A stretch of DNA of 64,000 nt from Massilia yuzhufengensis (GTDB lineage: Bacteria > Pseudomonadota > Gammaproteobacteria > Burkholderiales > Burkholderiaceae_D), in the NCBI RefSeq assembly GCF_900112225.1, contig NZ_FOLD01000022.1:1-64000 (forward strand), read 5' to 3'. The notes under the pieces are model-generated. The model had not been told where the DNA came from, searched no databases, and saw only the letters and a program-made list of their open reading frames with translations. Every line of letters starts with the position of its first letter. Within the stretch, counting starts at the first letter, position 1. A program made the translations under genes and the position numbers. Below are positions 26,315-33,954 of the stretch, one piece after another.

Positions 26315-26578
26315 TCAGGCGGACAGGCCTTTTTGCAGCAGCTCGGCAACCAGCTCGTTGAGCTCGACGCCGCGTTCCTTGGCTTGCGCGTGCAGTTGCT
26401 GCACCAGGTCGCCGTTGAGCTTGACGGCGAACGGCACCAGGCCGAGGGCGCGTTCGCGTTCGCGCTGTTCGCGGCGGTCCGGGGCGGCGCTCTTGCCGGG
26501 GGCGCCGATGGCCGCGCCCTTGCCCATCTGGTTCATCAGTTTCTTGGCGTCGCTCTTTGCCAGGTCAGTCTTTTTCAT
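26315..26578 (-). CDS. Small basic hypothetical protein with a ribbon-helix-helix-like C-terminus
   Basis: The 87-residue protein is not recognised with confidence. The first 45 residues are Lys/Arg/Gly-rich and look disordered. The last 40 (VPFAVKLNGDLVQQLHAQAK, then a helix ELNELVAELLQKGL) have the strand-helix-helix spacing of Arc/MetJ-type DNA-binding proteins. AAGGACGAG precedes the ATG. Lying between a dispersed repeat and the esterase operon, it may be a free-standing DNA-binding protein or an antitoxin-like protein. No toxin partner is seen. Confidence 0.6.
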   Translation of the reverse strand: MKKTDLAKSDAKKLMNQMGKGAAIGAPGKSAAPDRREQRERERALGLVPFAVKLNGDLVQQLHAQAKERGVELNELVAELLQKGLSA

Positions 26579-26676
26579 TGCTCGTCCTTGTAGTATCGAG
26601 ACCGGATTCTACTCTTGAACGCCGCGTTGCTGCGAATCAGACCTCAGGCAGCCACGCCGGCAGGACGATGCCTACC

Positions 26677-27603
26677 TTAGCCGGCGCGCCGGTGTGTCTT
26701 GAATATCTGTTGGAGGAAGGCGTCCATCGCATCCACCGTCGGCGCCAGCCACGGGTCGAACAGCCAGAACGAATGCGGGGTGCCGGGTAGCGCCACCGTG
26801 TCGGTCTGGATGCCATGCGTGGCGAGCTTCGCGGCCATCGCCTCGCGGCCGACCGAAAAACGCGGCACGCCACTCACGATGAACAGCACCGGCGGGCTGC
26901 CCTTGCCGGCATGGGTGATGGGCGAGGCATCGCGCCACAGCGCTTCCTTCTCGGCATACCGGCCGCCGAACCAGGCGCCGGCGGCGGAGGGGTTCTTGGC
27001 CGGATCGTCCTCGTGCTTGCGCGCTTCAAGCGAGGTGAAGTCGGACAGGCCGTCGATATTGACCACGGCGCGAATCGCCTGCGGATCAAGCATGCCCACC
27101 AGCGCGGCGATCTGGCCGCCGGCCGAGCCGCCCGCGATCGCTACCCGCGCGGGATCGATGCCGAAGCTGGCGGCATGCGATCGCAGCCAGCGCACTGCTT
27201 CCTTCACATCGTGGATCGCGGCCGGATACCGCGCCTGGCCGGACAGCCGGTAGCTGACCGTCGCCGCCGCATAGCCGCGTGCGGCCAGGCGCGCTGCCAG
27301 CGGCGCCATATTGGTCCGCTCGCCGCTGCCCCAGCCGCCGCCATGCACCAGCACGACCAGCGGCGCCGGCGCGCCGGCAGGACCGGGCAGGTAGAGGTCG
27401 AGCGCCAGCGAGACGGCGTCGCGCTGCAGGTACACCAGGTCCTTGCGCACTTGTACCGGCGCCGCCGCGTCGCTGCTGGCGATGCGGATGAACGGGTACT
27501 GGGCGACCAGCTTGCGGTAGGTGGTGTCGGCGTTGTAGGTCGACTGCGCAGCCGCCGGCAGCGCGGCCAGCGCCAGCAGCAGGCTCCATGACAGCCGCTT
27601 CAC
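26677..27603 (-). CDS. Secreted alpha/beta-hydrolase esterase (acetyl/feruloyl-esterase-like)
   Basis: The 308-residue enzyme starts at a GTG that overlaps the epimerase stop (GTGA). Residues 1-19 form a signal peptide. The oxyanion motif is HGGGWGSGE from residue 87, the nucleophile is Ser160 in AGGSAGG, and a histidine lies in LPGTPHSF. This layout fits the hormone-sensitive-lipase/BD-FAE-like carboxylesterases often found in plant-polysaccharide loci. As the last gene of the garD-udh-epimerase operon it is an exported enzyme in an otherwise cytosolic pathway. It could remove acetyl or feruloyl groups from pectin fragments; substrate unproven. Confidence 0.85.
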   Translation of the reverse strand: MKRLSWSLLLALAALPAAAQSTYNADTTYRKLVAQYPFIRIASSDAAAPVQVRKDLVYLQRDAVSLALDLYLPGPAGAPAPLVVLVHGGGWGSGERTNMAPLAARLAARGYAAATVSYRLSGQARYPAAIHDVKEAVRWLRSHAASFGIDPARVAIAGGSAGGQIAALVGMLDPQAIRAVVNIDGLSDFTSLEARKHEDDPAKNPSAAGAWFGGRYAEKEALWRDASPITHAGKGSPPVLFIVSGVPRFSVGREAMAAKLATHGIQTDTVALPGTPHSFWLFDPWLAPTVDAMDAFLQQIFKTHRRAG

Positions 27604-28475
27604 AGCGCCATGCCCCGGAAGGCGCAGCGCCGCCGCAGCGTGGCGCCGGGCGCCAGCACCGTCAAGCCCGGATAGCCGGGCAGGTTGTGCGCATTGATGG
27701 GATGGTCCACCGGCTCGAAGCAAAAGAAATCGCGGCCCGGCGGAACGTAGAGGATGAAGTAATCCATGTCCGCCTGCAGTTCCAGCGCCAGGCCGCGCGC
27801 CGGCCAGGCTATCCGGGCGGCGCCATGCCAGCCTTCGAAGACATGATCGACGCCGTCCTGGGGCAGCGGCGCCGGCACGTTGAAACGCCAGTGGGACGGA
27901 ATATCCTGGCGCACTACGGGCAGCTTGTCGGGACCGGCCATCCAGACGCTGTTGGCGCCGGCCGTGAGCCGGGCTCCCTGCGGGTCGGGCAGCCAGGGGT
28001 GCAGGCCGATCCCGAAGGGCAGCGCGACTTCGCCCGCATTGCACACGGCCAGCTCCAGCACCAGCGCATCGTCGACGAGGGTGTAGCACAGTTCGGCGCT
28101 GTAGGCGAAGGGAGCGGCGCTGGTGCGGTCGAGCGTCAGGACCAGCGAAGTGTCGAAATGGGACGCTACCTGCCACGGCTGCTGCCAGGCGTCGCCATGG
28201 ATCGGGCAGGGCTCCCCTGCCCGGTTCGGCGCCGGCACGTGGCGCCGGCCCTCGAACTGGAAGCCGGAAGGCGCCATCCGGTTCGACCAGGGCAGCAGCG
28301 GGAAGCAGGCCAGTTGCGAGGGGATGGGCAGGTCCGCCACATCGTGCGGCAGGCCGCGCAGCAGGGGGGCTTGCCCACCCTCGCCCAACCAGTCCAGCCG
28401 CGCCAGGCCGCCGCCGACCTGCGGCAGGACCTCGGCGAGCAGGCTGCTATTACGCAGCGCGAGCCGTTCCAACAT
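27600..28475 (-). CDS. Aldose 1-epimerase family protein
   Basis: The 291-residue galactose-mutarotase-fold protein has GLHPWLPDPQGA (HPWF-type motif) and the conserved FEPVDHPINAHNLPG near the C-terminus. It would interconvert alpha and beta anomers. In this operon the likely purpose is to supply the beta-pyranose form of galacturonate to uronate dehydrogenase, which lies 3 bp upstream in the operon. The assignment to uronic acid is inference. It overlaps the esterase start by 4 bp. Confidence 0.9.
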   Translation of the reverse strand: MLERLALRNSSLLAEVLPQVGGGLARLDWLGEGGQAPLLRGLPHDVADLPIPSQLACFPLLPWSNRMAPSGFQFEGRRHVPAPNRAGEPCPIHGDAWQQPWQVASHFDTSLVLTLDRTSAAPFAYSAELCYTLVDDALVLELAVCNAGEVALPFGIGLHPWLPDPQGARLTAGANSVWMAGPDKLPVVRQDIPSHWRFNVPAPLPQDGVDHVFEGWHGAARIAWPARGLALELQADMDYFILYVPPGRDFFCFEPVDHPINAHNLPGYPGLTVLAPGATLRRRCAFRGMAL

Positions 28476-28478
28476 CGG

Positions 28479-29297
28479 TCAGTACTGCGGCCCGTCGAGC
28501 AGGAACTTGCCGCCCTGGTAGATGGTGGTGACGTCGTCCTTGGCCGGGAACTCGGACGAATCCGGGAACAGGTGGGCGAACTGCGCGGAGCTGTCCTTCG
28601 GCTTGTAGCCCAGGTGCGCCGCCAGGCGGTTGTCCCACCAGACGCTGTCGTTGTCGGACATGCCGTAGACGATGGTGTGGCCCACGCGCGGCGCGAACAG
28701 CGAGCAGCGCAGCAGCTCGACCAGGTCGTCATACGAAAACCACGTGCTCATCATGCGCTTGTTGGCCGGCTCCGGGAAGCTCGAGCCGATGCGCACGCAC
28801 ACGGTCTCGACGCCGAAGCGGTCGAAATAGTAGCGGGCGATCTGCTCGCCGAAGACCTTCGACAGTCCGTAGTAGCTGTCCGGGCGGGTCGGCGAATTCG
28901 CGTCGAGCACCGTGTTCACATGGTGGTAGCCGATCGCGTGGTTCGAGCTGGCGAAGATCACGCGCTTGGTGCCGGCCTTGTGCAGGGCTTCATACAGGTT
29001 GGCCACGCCCAGGATGTTGGCCTGCATGATGGGCTCGAACGGCTTTTCGGTGGAGATGCCGCCGAAGTGCAGCACCGCGTCCACGCCCTCGAGCAGCTTG
29101 AGCACCGCTTCCTTGTCCGCCAGGTCGCACTGGACGATTTCCTCGCCCGGGCCGGCCTCGCCCATGTCGGCGACGTCAGACAGGCGCACCACGTCGGCCC
29201 ATGGCTTGATGCGCTCACGCAGCACCTTGCCCAGGCCGCCGGCCGCGCCGGTCAGCAGGATGCGTTTGAACGGTTTACCCTTTGCAGCTTCGGTCAT
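28479..29297 (-). CDS. udh: NAD-dependent uronate dehydrogenase
   Basis: The 272-residue extended-SDR enzyme oxidises galacturonate or glucuronate to the aldaro-lactone, the first step of the oxidative route. It has TGAAGGLGKVLRERI from residue 16, the CDLAD acidic turn, HFGGIS, SSNHAIGYH and the catalytic SYYGLSK with Tyr143 and Lys147. The RIGSSFPEPANKRMMSTW segment is characteristic of Udh. It lies downstream of garD across a 136-bp spacer with a palindromic repeat and 3 bp before the epimerase gene. The lactone product would go to the SMP-30 lactonase at 7116. Confidence 0.95.
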   Translation of the reverse strand: MTEAAKGKPFKRILLTGAAGGLGKVLRERIKPWADVVRLSDVADMGEAGPGEEIVQCDLADKEAVLKLLEGVDAVLHFGGISTEKPFEPIMQANILGVANLYEALHKAGTKRVIFASSNHAIGYHHVNTVLDANSPTRPDSYYGLSKVFGEQIARYYFDRFGVETVCVRIGSSFPEPANKRMMSTWFSYDDLVELLRCSLFAPRVGHTIVYGMSDNDSVWWDNRLAAHLGYKPKDSSAQFAHLFPDSSEFPAKDDVTTIYQGGKFLLDGPQY

Positions 29298-29315
29298 TCA
29301 GGACTCCTTGTTTGC

Positions 29316-29424
29316 GTAGGGTGGTCGGCTATGCCGACCGCGCGTTCGGATCACGTCTCCCGGCCCGCTCCCAAGGCTTGCATCGGTACGTTGAACGCGC
29401 GGCCGGCGAAGCCGGCCACCCTAC
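29316..29424. repeat. REP-like palindromic doublet between garD and udh
   Basis: GTAGGGTGG (29316-29324) and CCACCCTAC (29416-29424) bound the unit. Each end also holds its own hairpin: GGTCGGC/GCCGACC at 29323-29339 and GGCCGGC/GCCGGCC at 29401-29417. This is the usual structure of a pair of inverted REP units. In an operon such elements often stabilise the upstream message or reduce downstream transcription. Confidence 0.8.
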
Positions 29425-29433
29425 AAATATTCA

Positions 29434-30975
29434 TCAGGTCACTGGCGCAGGATTGAACAGCGCCAGCGCATTATGCAGTTTCCAGTGTTCGGCCCAGGTC
29501 TTGCGCCCGCTCGCCACCTCGAGGATCAGGCGGAACATCTCCCAGCCCACATCCTCAATAGTAGCCTCTCCGCTGGCGATGCGGCCGGCATTCACGTCCA
29601 TCAGGTCATGCCAGCGGTTGGCCAGCTCGGTGCGCGTGGCCACCTTGATGACCGGGACCGCGGCCAGGCCGTAGGGCGTGCCGCGGCCGGTGGTGAAGAT
29701 GTGCACGTTCATCCCGGCTGCCATCTGCAGGGTGCCGCAGATGAAATCGCTGGCCGGGGTGGCGGCGTAGATCAGGCCCTTCTGCTGGAGCTTCTCGCCT
29801 GGCGAGAGCACGCCGGTGATCGCCGTGGTGCCCGACTTGACGATCGAGCCCATGGCTTTTTCGACGATGTTCGACAGGCCGCCCTTCTTGTTGCCGGGCG
29901 TGGTGTTGGCGCTGCGGTCGACGCCGCCGCGCACCAGGTAATCGTCGTACCACTGCATCTCGCGCACCATCGCCGCGGCGATTTCCGGGGTGGCGGCGCG
30001 CGCGGTCAGCTGGTCGATCCCGTCGCGCACTTCGGTCACTTCCGAGAACATCACGGCCGCGCCGGCGCGCACCAGGAGGTCGGTGGCAAAGCCCACCGCC
30101 GGGTTGGCGGTCACGCCGGAGAAGGCATCGCTGCCGCCGCACTGCACGCCCACCACCAGGCTTGAGGCCGGGCAGGTGACGCGCTGGCGCGCATTGAGTT
30201 CCTGCAGGTGCTTCTCGGCGGTGGACATGAGCGAATCGATCATCGACATGAAGCCCACGTGCTGCTGGTCCTGCAGGGTCACGACCGACGGTTCGGCATT
30301 GCCGATCGGGATGGCGCCGGCCGGGAACAGGCGCGCCGGCGGCAGCTTTTCGCAGCCCAGGCTCACGACCATCACGCTGTCGCCGAAGTTCGGGTTGCGC
30401 GACAGGTTGCGGATGGTCTTGATCGGGATCTCGGCGCCCGGCGCGTCGATCGCGACGCCGCATCCGTATACGTGTTCGAGCGCGACGACGTCTTCGACGT
30501 TCGGGTAGCGCGGCAGCAGCTCTTCGCGGATACGCTTGACCGCGTAGTCGATCACGCCCGAGACGCACTGCACCGTGCTGGTGATGGCCATCATGTTGCG
30601 GGTTCCCACCGAACCGTCCTTGTTACGGTAACCTTCGAAGGTATAGCCTTCGAGGTCGTGCACCGCGGCGATGGCGCGGGTTCCAATTGGCAGGTTGTCC
30701 AGCGAACGCGCCTCCGGCATGCGCAGCACGCGCTCGGACACCCAGCAGCCGCGCGGGATCGCCCCGTTGGCATAGCCGATCGTCACGCCGTAGCGGATCA
30801 CGGCCTCGCCTTCGGCCAGGTCGGTCAGCGACACCTTGTGCCCCTGGGGCACGGCTTCGAGCAGGACCAGGCCGTCGGGGAAGACGGTGCCCGCGGGCAA
30901 TCCGCCGTCGTTGACGACGATCGCGACATTGTCGCTGGCCTGCATACGGATGGTGCGCGGAACTTGGGTGTTCAT
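29434..30975 (-). CDS. garD: Galactarate dehydratase (UxaA/GarD family)
   Basis: The 513-residue enzyme has an N-terminal SAF-like domain (about residues 10-100, [21 protein letters not shown] to [13 protein letters not shown]) and the large UxaA/GarD catalytic domain. The latter contains [57 protein letters not shown] and [20 protein letters not shown]. It dehydrates galactarate to 5-keto-4-deoxyglucarate with a bound divalent metal. The first 30 residues and length favour GarD over altronate dehydratase UxaA. It heads the garD-udh-epimerase-esterase operon and is divergent from the GH105 gene. Confidence 0.92.
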   Translation of the reverse strand: MNTQVPRTIRMQASDNVAIVVNDGGLPAGTVFPDGLVLLEAVPQGHKVSLTDLAEGEAVIRYGVTIGYANGAIPRGCWVSERVLRMPEARSLDNLPIGTRAIAAVHDLEGYTFEGYRNKDGSVGTRNMMAITSTVQCVSGVIDYAVKRIREELLPRYPNVEDVVALEHVYGCGVAIDAPGAEIPIKTIRNLSRNPNFGDSVMVVSLGCEKLPPARLFPAGAIPIGNAEPSVVTLQDQQHVGFMSMIDSLMSTAEKHLQELNARQRVTCPASSLVVGVQCGGSDAFSGVTANPAVGFATDLLVRAGAAVMFSEVTEVRDGIDQLTARAATPEIAAAMVREMQWYDDYLVRGGVDRSANTTPGNKKGGLSNIVEKAMGSIVKSGTTAITGVLSPGEKLQQKGLIYAATPASDFICGTLQMAAGMNVHIFTTGRGTPYGLAAVPVIKVATRTELANRWHDLMDVNAGRIASGEATIEDVGWEMFRLILEVASGRKTWAEHWKLHNALALFNPAPVT

Positions 30976-31004
30976 GTTGTAGTGCCTTTCGGTGGGGTCT
31001 TTTT

Positions 31005-31020
31005 CAGTATGCCATACAAC
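31005..31020 (-). promoter_or_regulatory. Candidate catabolic operator upstream of garD
   Basis: On the minus strand GTTGTATGGCATACTG lies 30-45 bp before the garD start and contains the GTTGTAnGnCAT core also seen at kdgD and at the first fadR gene. The embedded GTATGCCATAC is a perfect short palindrome. No convincing -35/-10 pair was assigned for garD. Confidence 0.55.
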
Positions 31021-31030
31021 TTCTCAAATC

Positions 31031-31082
31031 GGCTAGTCCACCTTGCGATTTTGGCCTGACCAAATTAGAATGGCCTGACCAA
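31031..31082 (+). promoter_or_regulatory. Pectin-regulon promoter/operator module, copy 5 (GH105 operon)
   Basis: Box GGCTAGTCCACC (31031-31042), -35 TTGCGA (31043-31048), 17-bp spacer with TTGGCCTGACCAA (31051-31063), and -10 TAGAAT (31066-31071). A second site, TGGCCTGACCAA (31071-31082), overlaps the expected transcription start. It is almost identical to copy 1. Confidence 0.8.
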
Positions 31083-31115
31083 TACGCGGCTGTACAACAA
31101 CGACGACGGAGACAC

Positions 31116-32525
31116 ATGAAGACGACACTGCTGGCAGCCTCGGTTGCTGCCTTACTGGGTTGCGCGCTTGCTTGCGGCCCTGCCCTGGCCGAAGGCCAAT
31201 ACCGCAATCCCGACAACACCAACCCCAAGGACAAGGGCGAAGGTACTTATCCGGTCCCTTACAAGAAGCCGGTGGTGGCCGAGGTAACCGCCCAGCTGAA
31301 GGCGATCCGCGCCCACATGGACGCCACCACGCCGACCCGCATCATCAGCAAGCGCACCAAACAGCCGATCACCGACCTGAAGACCCCGAACGCCGACGCC
31401 ATCTTCGAGCCCAGCGACGGCGACTATGGCATCCAGGTCTATGAGATGGGCGTGGTCCATTCCGGCCTGCTCAAGGCAGCGGAAGCGACCGGCGACCAAA
31501 GCTTCACCGCCATGACCCAGCGCCACTTCGGCTTCTTCGCACAAACCCTGCCTTACTTCCGCGCCCAGGAACAGAAGTTCCACCTCGAGCGCGCCAACAG
31601 CTTCTCGCGCTTCCTCGACCCGCGCTCGCTCGACGATTCGGGCTCGATGTGCGCGGCATTGATTCGCGCGCGCCTTGCCAAGGTGGGCCCGGACCTGAAG
31701 GCCATGATCGACACCTGCAGCGACTGGGTGATCAACAAGCAGTTCCGCCTGGGCGACGGCACCATGGCGCGCAAGCGTCCGCAGGAAGTCTCGCTGTGGG
31801 CCGACGACATGTACATGAGCATCCCGGCGCTGGCAGAGATGGGCCGCCTGACCGGCAACCGCAAGCACTTCGACGACGCCGTGAACAATGTGATGGGCAT
31901 GTCGAGCCGCATGTTCAACGCCGAGCTGGGCCTGTACACCCACGGCTGGCACGCCAACCTGCCGGACGCGCCGCGCTTCTACTGGGCGCGCGCCAATGGC
32001 TGGGCGGTGCTGGCGATGTCCGACCTGCTCGACGTGCTGCCGAAAGACCATCCGGGCTACCCGAAGGTGCTGGCGCAGCTGCGCGCATCGATCAAGGGCA
32101 TCGCCGAACGCCAGTCCGGCAGCGGCCTGTGGCACCAGATGCTCGACCGGAACGACTCCTACCTCGAGACCTCGGCCAGCGCCATGTTCACCTACGTGAT
32201 CGCGCACGCGGTCAACCAGGGCTGGGTCAGCCCGACCACCTACGGCTCGATCGCGCAGGCCGGCTGGGCGGGGCTGTCGACCCGCATCACCGCCAAGGGA
32301 CAAGTGGAAGGCACCTGCGTCGGCACCACGCTGGCCGGCGACATGGTCTATTACTACCATCGCCCCACCAGCGCCGAGGCGCTGCACGGCTACGGCCCGA
32401 CCCTGATGGCCGGCGCCGAGATCATCAAGCTGGTGACCAACCCGGCTTTCGAGGTGCAGCACAAGGTTCGCACGTATCATTACATGCCCAAAGGCGGCCA
32501 GACCGACTACCGCGAACATCATTAA
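31116..32525 (+). CDS. GH105 unsaturated rhamnogalacturonyl/galacturonyl hydrolase
   Basis: The 469-residue secreted (alpha/alpha)6-barrel glycosidase has a signal peptide at residues 1-25 ending ALA. GH105/GH88 signatures include the catalytic-acid region SLWADDMYMSIPALAEMGRL, RANGWAVLAMSDLL, LWHQMLDRNDSYLETSASAM and GTCVGT. It removes the 4,5-unsaturated uronate left at the non-reducing end by PL1-type lyases, which links it to the PL1-CE8 enzyme. GGAG at 31108-31111 precedes the ATG. The DUF4861 gene follows after 7 bp. A signal peptide on a GH105 indicates periplasmic action after TonB uptake. Confidence 0.93.
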   Translation: MKTTLLAASVAALLGCALACGPALAEGQYRNPDNTNPKDKGEGTYPVPYKKPVVAEVTAQLKAIRAHMDATTPTRIISKRTKQPITDLKTPNADAIFEPSDGDYGIQVYEMGVVHSGLLKAAEATGDQSFTAMTQRHFGFFAQTLPYFRAQEQKFHLERANSFSRFLDPRSLDDSGSMCAALIRARLAKVGPDLKAMIDTCSDWVINKQFRLGDGTMARKRPQEVSLWADDMYMSIPALAEMGRLTGNRKHFDDAVNNVMGMSSRMFNAELGLYTHGWHANLPDAPRFYWARANGWAVLAMSDLLDVLPKDHPGYPKVLAQLRASIKGIAERQSGSGLWHQMLDRNDSYLETSASAMFTYVIAHAVNQGWVSPTTYGSIAQAGWAGLSTRITAKGQVEGTCVGTTLAGDMVYYYHRPTSAEALHGYGPTLMAGAEIIKLVTNPAFEVQHKVRTYHYMPKGGQTDYREHH

Positions 32526-32532
32526 GGTGAAC

Positions 32533-33735
32533 ATGAAACCACTGATCCTTGCAGCTGCATTAGCCACCGCGTTCGGCGCACAGGCTGCCGAGCGCCTGGC
32601 CGTGACCGTCCAGCACGACCTGCCGACCGCGCGCGCCTCGGAGACCATCACGATCCCGTGGAGCGAGGTCAACGCCGCCCTGCCGGGCGCGCTGATCCAG
32701 AAGATCGCGATCAAGGACGCCAAGGGCCGCGTGCTGCCCTACCAGGTGACCAACGTCGCCCCGCTGGCCAAGGACCCGCAGGGCGTGGGCGCCGCCTACG
32801 GCGAACTGCTGTTCCAGCACAGCTTCGCAGCGGGCGAGAAGAGCGCCAGCTTCACGGTCGAGAAGATCGACACGGTGGCGCCGGTGTTCGCACCGAAGTC
32901 CTTCGCGCGCTACGTGCCGGAACGCCTCGACGATTTCGCCTGGGAGAACGACAAGGTCGCGCACCGTACCTACGGGCCGGCGCTGGCCGCACCGTCGCCG
33001 CCGGACGTGAAAAAGGAAGTGCTGGTCACCAGTGGCCTGGACCTGTGGTTCAAGCGGGTGCCCTACCCGATCGTCGACCGCTGGTACAACAAGGGCCACG
33101 ACCACTACCACCATGACGAAGGCGAAGGCATGGACATGTACAACGTCGGCAAGTCGCGCGGGGCGGGCGGCACCGGCGTGTGGGACGGCAAGCAGCTCTA
33201 CACGAGCGTGAACTACGCGTCGTGGAAGGTGCTGGCCAACGGCCCGGTGCGCGCGGTGTTCGAGCTGCATTACGCCAGCTGGGACGCGGCCGGCACGCCA
33301 GTGAGCGAGATCAAGCGCTTCACCGTCGACGCCGGCCACTACCTCGACCGCATCGACTCTACCTTCCAGTACGCGGGCGACGCCCCGATCACGGTGGCCG
33401 TGGGCCTGAACAAGACCCCGAGCGACAAGGGCCAGAACCCGTCGATCACGGTCAAGCGCGAAGGCGCGGTGCTGCTGCAGTGGGTCGAGCAGAAGAGCAA
33501 CGGCGCCTTCGGCACGGCGGTGGTGCTGCCGGGCGCGGAAGGCTTCACCCAGGACGCGCTCAATGAGCTGGTGCTGGCCAAGGCTTCTTCCGGCAAGCCG
33601 CTGCGCTACTACGCCGGCGGCGCCTGGAGCCGCGGTGGCGAGATCACCACGCTCGAGCAGTGGCAGCGCCTGGCGCAGGACACGGCGGCGCGTGCGGGCA
33701 ATCCGGTGCGTGTGTCGCTGGCGCGACAGCAGTAA
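32533..33735 (+). CDS. Secreted DUF4861-family protein in the pectin operon
   Basis: The 400-residue exported protein (signal peptide about residues 1-18, ending AQAAE) is recognised as DUF4861. Its function is unknown to me. Features include DTVAPVFAPKSFARYVPER, a His/Asp/Glu-rich metal-like stretch GHDHYHHDEGEGMDMY around residues 190-206, GGTGVWDGKQLY, and a beta-rich C-terminal half with YYAGGAWSRGG. It lies 7 bp after GH105 with AAGGTG before the ATG and is surely cotranscribed. Conserved linkage to GH105/CE8 genes elsewhere suggests an enzyme acting on unsaturated or substituted rhamnogalacturonan products. That is inference. Confidence 0.85.
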   Translation: MKPLILAAALATAFGAQAAERLAVTVQHDLPTARASETITIPWSEVNAALPGALIQKIAIKDAKGRVLPYQVTNVAPLAKDPQGVGAAYGELLFQHSFAAGEKSASFTVEKIDTVAPVFAPKSFARYVPERLDDFAWENDKVAHRTYGPALAAPSPPDVKKEVLVTSGLDLWFKRVPYPIVDRWYNKGHDHYHHDEGEGMDMYNVGKSRGAGGTGVWDGKQLYTSVNYASWKVLANGPVRAVFELHYASWDAAGTPVSEIKRFTVDAGHYLDRIDSTFQYAGDAPITVAVGLNKTPSDKGQNPSITVKREGAVLLQWVEQKSNGAFGTAVVLPGAEGFTQDALNELVLAKASSGKPLRYYAGGAWSRGGEITTLEQWQRLAQDTAARAGNPVRVSLARQQ

Positions 33736-33741
33736 ACACCC

Positions 33742-33768
33742 CAGACCCGGGCGCCATGCCCGGGTCTG
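33742..33768 (+). terminator. Stem-loop after the DUF4861 gene
   Basis: CAGACCCGGGC (33742-33752) pairs perfectly over 11 bp with GCCCGGGTCTG (33758-33768) around a 5-base loop, 7 bp after the stop. Only a weak pyrimidine run follows, so it terminates or stabilises the GH105-DUF4861 message. Confidence 0.6.
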
Positions 33769-33806
33769 TCCATCTCTTCCTTAAGTACTACCTCCCCCTG
33801 CGTGGG

Positions 33807-33896
33807 CAGACCAATTTACATATTTATTTAAATTGGACTGACCAGAAAGCGCAATATTGCCTTAAAATCCAGAAACCGGCCTGACCAAATTATAAA
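33807..33896 (+). promoter_or_regulatory. Variant pectin-regulon operator region (second TonB receptor)
   Basis: Two operators are present: TTGGACTGACCAG (33833-33845) and CCGGCCTGACCAA (33876-33888). The second is followed by -10 TATAAA (33891-33896) at the standard position but has a poor -35 (TCCAGA). Upstream, CAGACCAATTTA (33807-33818) mirrors TAAATTGGACTG (33829-33840) with one mismatch. The promoter is therefore related to the other copies but rearranged, with three half or whole sites over 80 bp. Confidence 0.6.
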
Positions 33897-33954
33897 AGCC
33901 GCTGTGGTGGGCACCAGACTTGCACCCGCCTGGATAAAAACGCATGGAGACAGC

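Noticed and set aside
27604..28176. Fusion of the esterase to an upstream 190-residue frame
   Set aside because: The upstream part is out-of-frame epimerase; the signal peptide starts at the GTG at 27603.
33742..33768. Reading the post-DUF4861 hairpin as an FadR-type operator because it contains CAGACC and GGTCTG
   Set aside because: The symmetry is a long GC stem centred on a loop directly after a stop codon; spacing and position fit an mRNA hairpin, not the TTGGnCnGACCAA sites.
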